From Dichomitus squalens LYAD-421 SS1 (Eukaryota; Basidiomycota; Agaricomycetes; Polyporales; Polyporaceae): a stretch of DNA of 64,000 nucleotides. The notes below the pieces were generated by a model. It had not been told where the DNA came from and made no database searches. It was given only the letters and a program-made list of their open reading frames with translations. Shown piece by piece: positions 34,874-45,666 of this stretch. Within the stretch, counting starts at the first letter, position 1, and the number at the start of each line of letters is the position of its first letter. The stretch covers positions 6,039 to 70,038 of the forward strand of contig NW_006766903.1 in NCBI RefSeq assembly GCF_000275845.1. The letters are read 5' to 3'. The translations under genes were made by a program, and so were the position numbers.

Positions 34874-35540
34874 TCACCGTCCACAACAGCGTGGCTCTAC
34901 GTCTTGCTGCATGAGGGAACACGCAATGCTAGCAGATGAGCTCAAGCGAGCGGAAATTTTATGGCGTGCGAGTCCGTTGATGGTACCTCCACCAGCAGTA
35001 CACAATCCCCGCTTGGCCTTCGGTGCCCTATCCAGCGCACTTGATAATTGTTCAACGTCTTCGAACGTTGCGAACTCTTCCTGTCGGTGCAGTAAACGTG
35101 AGTCGGCATGCAGCCGCCCGCAGGCGTCATCTGCTGAGAAGATAATGTGCACGGGGCGTCCATTCATGGCATGGCTAGCAATGGTGTTATCGAAGAACGA
35201 GTGGCAGGGCCCTCTACTCAAGAAGACAAGCGAAACATCATGCTTGTGATCCAGTACAGGATTTGCCAGAGCCTGGGCCACAATATCGAGGCTCGAATTG
35301 AGATCGCTCGAGATCGTGCTCCACTTGACCTCGAGAGAACGCTGCTGCAGAATGATTTGTGTCCTTAGAGAGATTTGTCAATGTCGTGAGTTTCCATGAT
35401 GGAAAGCAGTGTTCAGGATCCTCCCTCTTCAGTGCTATACACGCACCGCGGGATGCCTGCGCGATGGGTGGTACGTTTAGCGCCCAGGGCATCTAGGGTG
35501 CCACCGTACCAGTAAATTCGACACACGCTCGCTCAAAAGC
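34874..35540 (-). CDS. Uncharacterised protein, 5' end unresolved
   Basis: Two exons pair convincingly around an intron 35446-35364 (GTGCGT...CTCTAAG). The upstream one contains RIYWYGGTLDALGAKRTT, the downstream one TQIILQQRSLEVKWSTI, LDHKHDVSLVFLS, GRPVHIIFSADDA and EEFATFEDVEQL, ending at a stop at 34874. The pattern of a strand ending in Ser, a helix, a Gly, and a second strand (PVHIIF) is reminiscent of NYN/LabA-type nucleases, but the usual SGDxDF is not seen, so no function is assigned. The first exon(s), perhaps reaching 35790, could not be joined with confidence. It lies between the F-box gene and ARPC5 on the same strand. Confidence 0.5.
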
Positions 35541-35949
35541 AAATATCCTCACGCTCCACTTCACTCAGAAAATTCGCGTCTGTATATCGAGCGAATGTCA
35601 GATAGCCCAAGATATTTCGCCCTAAACTCTACCAAATATACACTATTGTTGCGGCAGTGAAGTTGGTGGAGGGCGAAGTGAGGAGTTACTCCCGGGTCGG
35701 TGCCCAGCGCGCTGCAGTCGTTGGAGCATCCTAGCCCCTGAGACGTCTGACTACCCGAAGGCAGTGTGTGCCATATTGGCGCAGCCATAGATCATGCGGG
35801 TATATTCGGTAGCACGTCTAGAGGCGACAAGAAAAGCGAGTGACAGCATGGGGCGCGACAAGACGGCATGGACGTTCCATGAACGGATGCCAGGAAGGGG
35901 ATACAGAGCACTTGAAGTCTGCCAATATCGTACACTGAGTTGTGAGTCG

Positions 35950-36590
35950 TTATACAAGCTTTCTGTCCGTCATCGCGCGAACAATACAACCAGTGCCCGC
36001 CACCTCCGTCAACTGTGATAGTGTTGGTCAAGACTGAGCAAAGGACGAAGAGCACAGCGACGCACCTTCTCGTGCCAACCCAGAAGAACACTACCGCTCA
36101 CGTCTCCCCAACCCGGCAAAGCCATGCCCTTGTACAAGTATTTCATAAGAGTATCTTGCGCATCGGCTGACAGTGCTTTCACGATGCCCGGGATGTCCGT
36201 ACCCTTCGTGCTATTCAAAATGGTTACTAGTGTCTGGAGGTTCAAGTTCTACGATGTAGACAGGTTCATAAGTACCCATGAGCAGTCGCGCACGACTGGA
36301 ACGTACTTTCGCCTCCTCCACATTCGGGCCGTATGGCGCATTCTCGAGCACCAATGTTAGAGCTCCAACGTAGTCATTTCTATAGACCAATATTCCTGTC
36401 AGTATCATGCTTCCACAGGCTGCGAAATGAAGACACACCTCGCGAGAGAACCCCGTACTGCGGCGGCATTCTGCTTCGTGTCGTCCAGGGCCTGCGCAGG
36501 GTCTCGAGGATCGGTATCGTACAGCTCGTTGTAGAGTAGTGCATCTTCGTCGTATTGATCGATATCAATCTTTCTGAAATTCACCTCCAT
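35950..36590 (-). CDS. ARPC5: Arp2/3 complex subunit 5 (ARPC5/p16)
   Basis: Spliced product 156 aa, four exons (introns 36438-36380, 36306-36249, 36065-36013). It starts MEVNFRKIDIDQYDED and contains AAVRGSLARNDYVGAL, NAPYGPNVEEAK, SADAQDTLMKYLYKGMA and LLGWHEKLTEVAGTGCIVR, all diagnostic of ARPC5. The length fits the family. The protein is a structural subunit of the complex that nucleates branched actin at endocytic patches and hyphal tips. The start is the ATG giving the conserved N-terminus; the frame is open upstream but not conserved. Confidence 0.95.
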
Positions 36591-37893
36591 AGTCTCAGAG
36601 GGCCAAGGTCGTAGTGGAAGTAAGTCGCAGTCGATGAGGGTGCTGATACCTGGTAGCGGCGTGCAGTAGTGCTCGAGCGTCGATTGGATCATTGCCGTCC
36701 ATAGTTCTATTGCGAATCGAACCTTATCGAACTAAGTGGGGTATCGGACCGGATCCCACCACCAAGTCGAGCGCCTTTATACTGAACCAAGCGAATCAGG
36801 GTACGGTTAGAAACAGAATCGTTTTCGAACAGAGAGTTATGAACAGGCGCCCGAATCAGGCCGTTTCTGAACGGGATTAATAACTTTTATAAGCCCTTGT
36901 GTTATTAAGAGTTAAGCAGATTTTCTAACGTCGCCGAGGTTTATAAGCAGTCCTAAGTATTGAATCGACGATCACCACGCGTTATATCATCTTGCCTGGC
37001 TCGCAATCTGCTACCCTATCCTCATTGTAATCCTTGTCTCCATCATCTGGGTCGCACAAAAGCATGCGCAAGGCTTTCGCATGGAGATCAACCTCGCCTT
37101 CTATCTTGAACTCGGTATCTTGCGCCTACTGCCTCCGACCGGACTTTGGAACAATATATAACCGGGCTGATAGGCCCCTGGGCTTTTGAACCGTTAATTA
37201 ACGTGTTAACAACCTGTTAATAGATACCAGGTCCATTATTCCGACTTTCAAACTTTACCCTCCTCGAAAACGGCTCTCCTTGCTACTACCAGGATCGGCT
37301 TCGGTTTGGATCAAAGACCCATCGCAATACATATGAAGTCGACGTTCCCAACATACTCCAGCAATAGACGTGCGAATATCAATATTCGTGTCACCTGGGC
37401 TGGACGGTAAGTCAGGCCACAGAACATGAGGTGAGTACTAATAGTCCTCGTGGCAGCACACATCACTTAGTCCAGCCAGGATTTAGGGTGCACACGAGGT
37501 CGGACAACTTACCGTGTCTCGAGCGAGCAGACCCACCCACTTGTTCATGGGACCGGATACCTGCCACTTCACTCTATCGCCCATCCTCGCGCCTCTCAGT
37601 CCGGCGCACCGATCCTCCCGCGTTTCACCTGCGACTGCTCGACCCAACTCCTCTTGTCCAGACTCGGGCGGAAGTTAATTTCCCACCTGATGCAGATACG
37701 CAGCTCGCTTGTCTGCGCAGGCGTGCATCCCGTGAGGTGATCGTCCACGGCCCTGCGCCTCAAGACCATGGTCTGACCTCCCGCATGACCTATAAGTACA
37801 CGACGCGTATGTCTCCCTGGAGCTCGGATCATCTCATTGCAACATCCCCACCTCTACTCTACATCCTTTTAGCCCTTCTCGCTTCCAAACAAT
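36591..37893. other. Intergenic region, partly AT-rich
   Basis: 36850-37220 is AT-rich compared with its surroundings, with repeated GTTAA/TTAAC motifs around 37190-37220. No gene was recognised. The right end is the promoter of the next gene. Confidence 0.5.
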
Positions 37894-39028
37894 ATGCTGA
37901 ATGCGTTCAAGATCAAGGCCTTCGACCTCGAGCCCATCTACGCCGAGTGGAAGGACGCCCCTCGGTTCGTCGGAAACCCGAAGAAGGACCTCCCCGTCGA
38001 CGACTGGCTCGCGCAAATCAAGTCTGGATGCATCGAACGCAAGGTTCCACGCGAGTACTGGCATAAGGTCGCGCAACACTACATGGCGGACAAGGCCAAG
38101 GCGCGCTTCGACGAGCTGAAGGCTGTCATGAAGAACATGCACGGCGGCAAGTACCGCTGGACGTGGAAGAACTTCAAGATCGCGATGCGCAATATGGGCT
38201 GTGCGTAGATCTTCGCTCCTCTCCGCTCTGCTGATCAGGGCAGATGATTCATGGACGTGACGCGCTTATCTACGTCATCTGTTTGGGTACAGGGGACGTC
38301 GATTCGCAGAAGACCGAGGCGATCGAGGTTCAGAGCAAGCCTTCGGGACTCTGGTGGATCGTCGGCAGGAGGAACAACGAGACAAAGGAGAAGGAAGTTG
38401 CACCTGTGGAGTCACTTCCTCCTCGGCCACCGCCGAAGACCCAGCGGTCGTTCGATTTTGGCTCGACGATGAAGAACCTCCCTCCCATGCCGATGCCTCG
38501 ACGATCAGCGACGATGAGCTCTATAAGCTCCGTCGACAGCGTCTCGTCTGCGTCCTCGTCTTCCGTGACGTCAAACATCAGCTCGTTCTTTTCCTCCGCG
38601 AGGAATACCCCCGTGTCGACGCCAGAATCGTCCGCTGTTGCCTCTCCTGCTGGAACTCCCGGCGGTAGTAAGTGCCAATATGCTTCCTTTCGAGCCCTTC
38701 AAGTAGGCTGACAGGTATTCTTTCCTGTGCAGCCGTGACGACTGTCTCCCAAGTCCCGACGTGGCTCGTCAATGCCTGCCAGTCCCTCGAGTACCTCACG
38801 AATGAGCACCCGAAGGTCATGACTGCCCTCTCTGCCGTCCTCATCACCGTCGGCTCCCTCCCTGCTCTTCCCGCTATCTCTGCTGGCGCCGGTGGCGCCT
38901 TTCTCGCCAGCAGTACCGCCCACGCTCTTGGCTCCCTTGCGGTCGGCCTCGGCACAATCTTACAGTCGCAGACTGAGGGAAAGCTCCAGGTCCAACAGGG
39001 AGGCGAAGCGCAGAAGTCCCAGTCATGA
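37894..39028 (+). CDS. Uncharacterised basidiomycete protein, paralogue A: gag-like N-terminus and Gly/Ala-rich hydrophobic C-terminus
   Basis: Spliced product 325 aa, three exons (introns 38201-38292, 38668-38732). Residues 38-103 form a compact helical domain: DWLAQIKSGC, VPREYWHKVAQHYM, KARFDELKAVM, then WTWKNFKIAMRNMGW. A short PSGLWWIVGR strand follows, then a Pro/Ser-rich linker (about 125-225) and a C-terminal hydrophobic, Gly/Ala-rich stretch (about 258-303) ending GSLAVGLGTIL before a polar tail. I do not recognise a named family. The N-domain spacing (aromatic-Leu, VP-x3-W, W-x-W-x2-F) resembles retrotransposon gag domains; the C-terminus resembles glycine-zipper or Ifi-6-16-type membrane segments. 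Both are resemblances only. It is convergent with paralogue B. Confidence 0.8.
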
Positions 39029-39508
39029 TGTCGTGTCGTACAACGGGCACCTGGTAATACATAATATTAGTTTCCTCCGACGTGAAGAGTCGTAGAGCGA
39101 CTTTAGTGATAGCACAGTGTACGATAATACACGTTACGACATAGGGACATCATTCACTTGTACAACAGTCATTTATGAGTACTATATTATTCGTGTACTA
39201 CTACGTTGCTCTGCTTTCGCCGTTCGGATGTCATCATTGCTCTTTTTGAGTTGTAAATTCGAAAGGTGATCGTCCTCCGTTCAGGGTAGCAACACCGCTG
39301 ACGGCTCTCTTACAGGCAATGCCTGATACGTCGAGTTCAGGTGCAAATTCGACTATGTTACATACAACACTAGCCTGGCTGCAGACCTATGCACGGCGCG
39401 GATGTCCAGCATCCGGTACGAACTCCATCGACAATGCGACTTCGTGTGATCACCCTCGGTGTTCAGGTAGCATTCCTATGCTCCATGTTCGTGAGACGGT
39501 GACCACGC
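39029..39508. other. Convergent intergenic region of the paralogue pair
   Basis: 3' U-rich sequence follows the stop of paralogue A. No further feature was seen. Confidence 0.5.
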
Positions 39509-40522
39509 TCAGTGGCCATGATGCCCGTGTCCGCCGCCCGAGTTGACCCTATCATGTGCAGACTTCAGCGCGCGCCCGACCACGACCGCAGCCTCGCCGA
39601 TGGCCGCAACGGCCGCGGTCCCTCCCCCACTGATCGTCCCTACGGCCACGAGCACCGTCGCGATCGCCGTGAGGACGTCGGGATTGTCGTTCGCGAGCCC
39701 CGCGAGCGCCTCTGTGGCTGCTAGGAGCCACAGCGGCACCTGCGCGGAAATCTTGTTCAGCATCGACGGCTCCGGCTGAGGTGGGGCGCGAAGGAAAGGG
39801 AGCGCGGGGAGGGAAAAGAGGGAGTTCGAGCGCGAATGGGTGGGCTTGGGCTCCTTGTCTTTCTTGTCCTTCTCTTTCTGGAGCACAGCGGGCTTGGGGA
39901 CGGAGCTGAGCAGCTTGCTTGGAGAAGGCTTGTTCGGCTTTGTGTCGACGACGGTCTTCGACGCGGGCACGACGGCTTTGCTTCCGGAGCTCCTTGCGCC
40001 GAGGACGGAAGTCGAAGAAGACTCGTCTTTATTCCCCGCAACGATACGCCAGAGTCCGGTCGTCTTGCGCTCGACGTTGACCTCGCGTGTCTGCTTCTCG
40101 TCGATGTTCCCTAACCACCGGCACAACCATGGTTAGCATGCAGCCCGCGTAGGTTTTGGAAGTACAGGATAAGAAATGCACTCACATCCCATGTTCAGGA
40201 AGGCGACCCGGAAGCTCTTCCAAGTCCATCCCCACTGCTCGCCTTGCAGCACACGCATCACCTTCTCGACCTCCATGACCCGTCCCCGCGCCTTCTTCGC
40301 CATGAAGTGCTTCGCGACGTCCGGCCAGTGGGTCTTCGGTACGCGGCGCGCACCACATCCCATCTCAACAAGGTCGAGCCATGCTTGGGCGGTTGGGTCA
40401 TCCTTGCGTTTCGGTTTGCCCCTGAATTCAGGGATGAGGTGGTCGGCGTTCGCGGTCGACCAAGATTCGAGTGTGGCGGCGAGGTCGAAGGGCTTCGCGC
40501 CCGTCATGAACGCTGCGAACAT
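39509..40522 (-). CDS. Uncharacterised basidiomycete protein, paralogue B of the same family
   Basis: Spliced product 312 aa, two exons (intron 40185-40111). The first intron is at the same site and phase as in paralogue A, splitting the Trp of NMGW; the second intron of A is missing. The N-domain reads AWLDLVEMGC, VPKTHWPDVAKHFMAKKARGR, WGWTWKSFRVAFLNMGW, then TTGLWRIVAG. A Lys/Ser/Pro-rich linker leads to VPLWLLAATEAL and a Gly/Ala/Val-rich hydrophobic stretch (about 258-294), ending in a His/Gly-rich tail. Overall identity to A is low but the architecture is the same, so the duplication is old and both copies were kept. Confidence 0.8.
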
Positions 40523-41005
40523 ATCTACCTCGTTGATGTTCTTTGAGTGGTTTGCGATTCAGCGGCCAGTGGAAGGCGGTGGTTGATGCGAAAGGCGTCA
40601 GGGCGAAAGGCAGTAATCGACGGAAGCTGGAGGTATAAGATGGGTGAACAGTGTTTGTTTGAGTTGAATAACGAGCTGATTCGGCAGCTGGGGGTGCTTT
40701 CAGGTCGCCTTTGTTTGCCTATTTCGGCCCCGGTTAGGAAGATTCCGGGCACCAACTGTGATTGTTGTTGGCTACGGGGCGGGCACAAGACGCGTGGACT
40801 TCTTCACCAACCACGCGAGCGCGTCTGTAACATGACGGTGAGCATCCTCTGTGTACCTTGAAGGTACAGCCAAGAATGGGCCCATCTACCAATGACTTGC
40901 GGAACTCATCACAACCTCTTCAATCGGCTTGCCTGGCATACGTGGTGGACTCGGGGATATCTAGGCTATAGTGAAAGGTTCCGTCTCCTCGAGCTCGTGT
41001 CGGCG
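40523..41005. other. Intergenic region
   Basis: Promoter of paralogue B. Nothing else was recognised. Confidence 0.5.
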
Positions 41006-41322
41006 ATGTTGGAACTGGTTACCGTTACCGAACGAGGACTCGGTCAGAAAGCGGGGGAAAGGGAGACTATGGCACGCCTTCCACGGGCCGCTACTCTCAT
41101 CAAAGAACTTGTAAATGGACCTACCGATGCAAACTCATCAAGCTGGAGCGCCGAATGGGATGTGGCCTGTATGTGTCTTACTTGTGCGTGGCAAAGAGCG
41201 CGCAGCAGGTTGTCCGCCAGCTCGCAAAGGTGATCAATACCGCAACAGACTCGGAGGCACTAGCGACGACAGCCTTGTTCTGTAGCGCACTCACTGCGGC
41301 TCAGCTGCACCGCCGAGCATAG
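41006..41322 (+). pseudogene. Possible coding remnant
   Basis: Two protein-like stretches lie close together in different frames: MLELVTVTERGLGQKAG ... SAEWDVA, and SAQQVVRQLAKVINTATD ... AAQLHRRA ending at TAG 41320-41322. The only donor/acceptor pair that restores frame would give an intron under 30 bp, so a frameshifted remnant is more likely than a gene. No family was recognised. Confidence 0.35.
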
Positions 41323-41942
41323 GGTCTTCTGACCACAATGAATTCATCAGTAGAAGCTGTACAGACGAGCGATAATCAAATCGCCTGCATCCCAGAGTGA
41401 CCCTAGCATAACCTCCCATGGTATGTTACAATTGAAGTACTCGCCTATGGCCGGGTTTCATGGTCACCAGTTGCGACGATATGATGGCTGTAGAATGGCT
41501 GCTTGACCTACTACGGCGAGGGCACGGCCAGTATGTGTAACGATCTGTGCAACGCTGTCATGGCTAGTTGACAGCGAACGCCCTAGCATTGCAAGTTGCC
41601 GTAAGCGCTAGTAGTGGCGGCGTCGAATCAGCACCTTCGGCGTCCATTTAGTAGGCGAGGCGGGACCCGGATGCTGTTTCCGACGACCGGAACGCACCCA
41701 GTGAGTGCGCTTCCGACGTGCTGCTCGGATATGTCAAACCAGACTCTCCTGGAGAGCCTTGCGGACTTCTACGCTGCATCTCATTGGCATGGTGCTCACC
41801 GCCTCGACCGCTGTCGCAAACGTCGCCCACATCTACCCGAGGCTTATGACGAGAACGAGCAATTATGAGACAAGCTATAAACCTTCCGCCCCAAGACATC
41901 TGCTCACAACCCCAGTAAAAGCCCAAGGGATTCGACTTGGAC
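41323..41942. other. Intergenic region upstream of DUF7702 copy 2
   Basis: No gene was recognised. Confidence 0.5.
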
Positions 41943-42985
41943 ATGAAACTTGACCAGCGAGGCGACATCGCAATCGCAGAGATTGTCTTTTATGTGCCCA
42001 TCCTAACCCTATCCATCGTTCTCTCAGTACGACATGGCGCCACACGGAAAGCTGGTTGGATCCTCTTCGCAGTGTTGTCAATAGGTGAGCTGCTCTGACC
42101 ATATATCAGCACTAGTACTCGAAGCTCATCTACCTGCCTTCAGCACGGATCATCGGAGGCATCACACATGTACTCTCTGAACAAAACCCGAGCAACGTCA
42201 CGCTTCAAGTCATCTACACCATAGTTGAGTCAGCTGGCCTGTCGCCACTGCTCCTGGCAACTCTGGGATTCCTGAGCACGGTGTACGTTCCACACCAAAG
42301 TAGAACTTATAGGTACCTGTCTAACGATACCTCTCACAGGGCGCAGTATTCTCTCGACAACACGCCATTCATGGGCGTCCGCACATTCCGCATCCTACAC
42401 CTTCTCGGCACGGCTGCGGTCATTCTCGCCGTCATTGGCGGAGTCAATATGAGCAATGCGAAGAACGAACATGATCTTGACTCCGCCGCCACGCTCCGCC
42501 ACATAGGCGCTATCCTCTTCGTCGTCCTCTACGCCTTCATCGTCGCTGTCACGGCCTTCTGCTGGCTGAACCGCGAGCAAGTTCTGAAGTACAGACGCAA
42601 ACTTCTCTTCACGATCATTGCATCCCTACCCTTCCTCCTCGTCCGCGTCGCTTACTCCATCCTCGGGGCGTTTGCGCCGTCTTCGTTCGGCTTCGACACC
42701 GAGGGCCACCTTATCCCCGTCCAGTCAAACTCGGCACTCAGACACTTCTCGTCTTCGACCGGCGATTGGGCGATTTATCTCGTTATGTCCGTCCTCATGG
42801 AGTGCATTGTCGTGCTTATCTACACCTCTGCCGGTCTTCGCTTGCCTCTGAAGCAGGACCTCGTAGACTATCAGAGGGCGGAAACGCATATCCCCATGAT
42901 GTCTCAAGAAGACGACTCGTACAAGTACGCACAGCCTTACTCGTACACACAACCTTACTCGCAGGATCCTACACAGAGGGTATAG
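41943..42985 (+). CDS. DUF7702 seven-helix membrane protein, copy 2
   Basis: Spliced product 308 aa, three exons (introns 42085-42143, 42283-42339). Exons 1 and 2 have the same lengths as in copy 1 (142 and 139 nt). Shared landmarks are SVRHG, RIIGG, EQNPSNVTL, ESAGLSPL, LRHIGA, LKYRRKLL and FGFDTEGH. About seven hydrophobic segments predict a polytopic membrane protein. The tail has a short repeat of the type YAQPYSYTQPYSQ, absent from copy 1. Function is unknown in the family. Confidence 0.85.
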
Positions 42986-43320
42986 TGAGCGCGCAGCGGC
43001 ACAGCGGGCTCACATTGGCTGATCTCGTATAATGGGTCACCTTAGTAGCGCTAGCAAGGTTACTTCGCCGTTCTTGAATATCATCATTTGCTGACGGGTA
43101 CATCTGCTATTCGCGGGAGGTACCATTACACTGGCTCGCAATAGGCACCAGGGCAACGTCGACGCAAACGGGTGGCTTACAAGGGATGCCGTCCATAGTA
43201 TAGTGGTACAATATATGTGTACAAGATTTGATCAGTAAGACTCCGTCTGTCCATCGCAAAGGACTGAAACATCCAGATTGCATCCTATGTGTCGACGATC
43301 CGCAGGGCGCCCAAGAACGA
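42986..43320. other. Convergent intergenic region
   Basis: 3' flanks of the DUF7702 and P450 genes. Nothing was recognised. Confidence 0.5.
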
Positions 43321-45666
43321 CTAGATAGTCAGACCGACGCGCGCCTGAGCAATGAGATCCGCCGCGGTGTCGCAACGCGGCAGAATAGAGCAAACGAATG
43401 GTTTCGGTTGGCTGAAACCGATAATGTTTACAGTTCGCCCTCTGAAAACCGAAGACGAGCGCAACTCACCTCACGAAGCCAGATGCATAGTCGGCCGAAG
43501 GGACAATCTCGGTGCCCCATTGGTCTTTTACCTTAGTGATGTCGAACAAAGAGATAATGTTGGCAGCAGCGAGCCAAATGCTCGCTTCTGCAAAATCACG
43601 CCCGGGGCAAAGCCTGCGTCCAAAGCCGAATACGATCTTGCGTGGATCAGCGAACTCGGCGACGTGCCGATCCATCTCGAGCCAACGCTCGGGGCGGAAC
43701 TTTTGCGGCTCGGGATAGTAGGTGGAATCCTGGGTCATCTTCCTGCACGCGCAGGAGACGATGTTGATTGGGCAATCCTCAGAAGACAAGCAATGCGACG
43801 ATAACGCGAAGCGTACCACATATTCGCAATGACCATAGTCTTACCGGGGATATGGTACCCACGGTACTCGTCATCGTACATTGCATTATGCGGAATACCT
43901 ACTCGCAGGGTTAGACCGAAGCGCAGAAAGGTGATTGCTGAGCATATGCTGTTGCTGGTACACACCGAGAGGAACGGGGCACCGCCACCTACAGAGGGCC
44001 GATGCGTTAGGACTACAGAACCGACGTCAACAGTGGAGAGCGATCGCACCGGAGAACCTCGCTAATGACACAATCGAGATACGGCAAGCTTCCCCTATCC
44101 TCAAAATCGGGAAGCCTTGATTTGCCGATAACCCTATCGAGCTCTTCCTGAGCCCGCCTGAACGCATCTGGGTGTAAAGCCATAGCGAGGATGAAAGTCG
44201 ACAATACGGTGACAGTCTGTTGCAGATCATGCGTGAGATGATCCAGGTGATCCTCGACATCATGATCCGCATACGCACCGTCTCAGTGCCAGCTGACCAG
44301 AAAAATGAGAACATGCATGAATGGAAGCAGTGATCAACCGCACCTCCATAAATGACGCCGGCTGCGCCCTGAATATCGTCTACTTCTTCCGCGGACGGCC
44401 CATTGCGGCTGTAAGTCTCTTCGAGAAGAGAAGCAGTAAACGAGGGTCTAGCAGTCCCAGCAGCCTGAGTTTGTTATACGTCAATGATAAGCAATACTGT
44501 CAAATGTAAAGCACACGCTTACCAATGCAAGTGTCACCATCTCGTACGGGCTCTGCATCATAGCACGTACCATCCCGCGAATCCTTAACGCCTCACGTTT
44601 GAATCCGGCGCCAGGCATCCATGTTGGCAGTGCCTTGACTGATAGCAGAGTGAGCGCTAGAAACTAACTCGGCGGCCGCAAGAAGGGATCGGAAGCCCGA
44701 GCGGAGAGTGGACGGATGAAAATGTGATCTACTCACGGATTGGGAAGAAGTCGACCAGCATGGAGCCGGGACTTCCGGCGAGGACGGTTGCTGTCGTGGC
44801 CTCATGCGCAAGCTTGACGTATTCATCTTCCAGAGAATCGATGCGATGGCCATACGTAATCTCCATGATCATGCCCGTCGCCCATCTGAATGTCGAAGGG
44901 GAAGCCGGTTAGCGAGGCGATAAGAGTGGCCCGCGGTCTCACACATCACTGGTGGACGTATGCAGTTCGCTGCAACACCGCCATGCATGTGATACGCTCA
45001 CCTGTTGATGTGCGCCAAGAAGTCCACCGGACTTTCAAGCAGGCCGGAGAGAAGAGTATATGTCTCCCGACATTGGATGGGCTGATAGCCTTGCAGCGCC
45101 GACTTTGTCTGAAAGTTGTCATGTATCCACCGTCGATGCTTGCGGAAACGGTCTCCATATTCCATGTGAGTGACGACATTATCCCATCCCATCCTGAACA
45201 GAGAGGAAGGGCGCATCAGCGCATCAGGACGGTGAGAGTAATACTATACTGGGCGGTACGCACAGCTCAGACAAGAGGATGAGCCGCGGCCTATCCGAAT
45301 AGTTCCCGCTCTTCTTCTCGAGCAGATCTTGTGCGGCCCGCAGTGAACCAAGGACTAGGACCGGTTTCCTGAAGATCTTCGCAAAAACGATATCCCCTAA
45401 AGCGACAGTACTCAATACACCGCCTTCGTGGGAAATACACGAATCTACTCACCAAACTCCTTCGTCCAGTCTGCGAATGTCCGCTCTTGGTAGGTCTGTG
45501 GCAGTTGATGAACATTTCCGAGAACCGGAATGGCCTTGGGACCTGGGGGCAACCGAGCGCGATCACAACGCCGACTCAGCCGCCAAGATATGGCAATTCG
45601 AAACAGGAGTAGGAGGCAAGCAGCAAAGCTGACAGGTGCGAAGATGTGGAGGTAATGAGGCTCCAT
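43321..45666 (-). CDS. Cytochrome P450 monooxygenase (microsomal, fungal)
   Basis: Spliced product 524 aa, twelve exons, all in phase. An N-terminal anchor (FAACLLLLFRIAI) and the proline-rich hinge LPPGPKAIPVLGN are followed by a C-helix WIHDNFQ region, the I-helix AGTETT, K-helix ExxR in SEVLR, the PERW motif, the heme loop FGFGRRLCPGRDF, and a final exon SQPKPFVCSILPR. Introns: 45452-45397, 45263-45194, 45001-44886, 44736-44639, 44522-44465, 44343-44293, 44278-44217, 44049-43989, 43965-43899, 43816-43743, 43469-43412. Exon 7 (44292-44279) is only 14 nt and exon 9 (43988-43966) only 23 nt. It should be an ER-bound oxygenase fed by P450 reductase; its substrate is unknown. Confidence 0.93.

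Noticed and set aside
36850..37230. AT-rich, GTTAA-repeating stretch as a replication origin or CRISPR-like array
   Set aside because: No regular repeat-spacer structure; CRISPR is not expected in a fungal nucleus and eukaryotic origins have no motif readable here.
37431..38066. 211-codon frame on the plus strand upstream of and overlapping paralogue A
   Set aside because: Low-complexity Arg/Pro-rich composition; it overlaps the real exon in another frame.
10867..40522. HET gene and the gag-like pair as one incompatibility locus
   Set aside because: They are more than 25 kb apart with housekeeping genes between them; no sequence link was found.
43466..43472. P450 ending at the stop just after ASGFVR
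   Set aside because: A donor (GTGAGT) lies there and a final exon 43411-43321 supplies the family's usual C-terminus.
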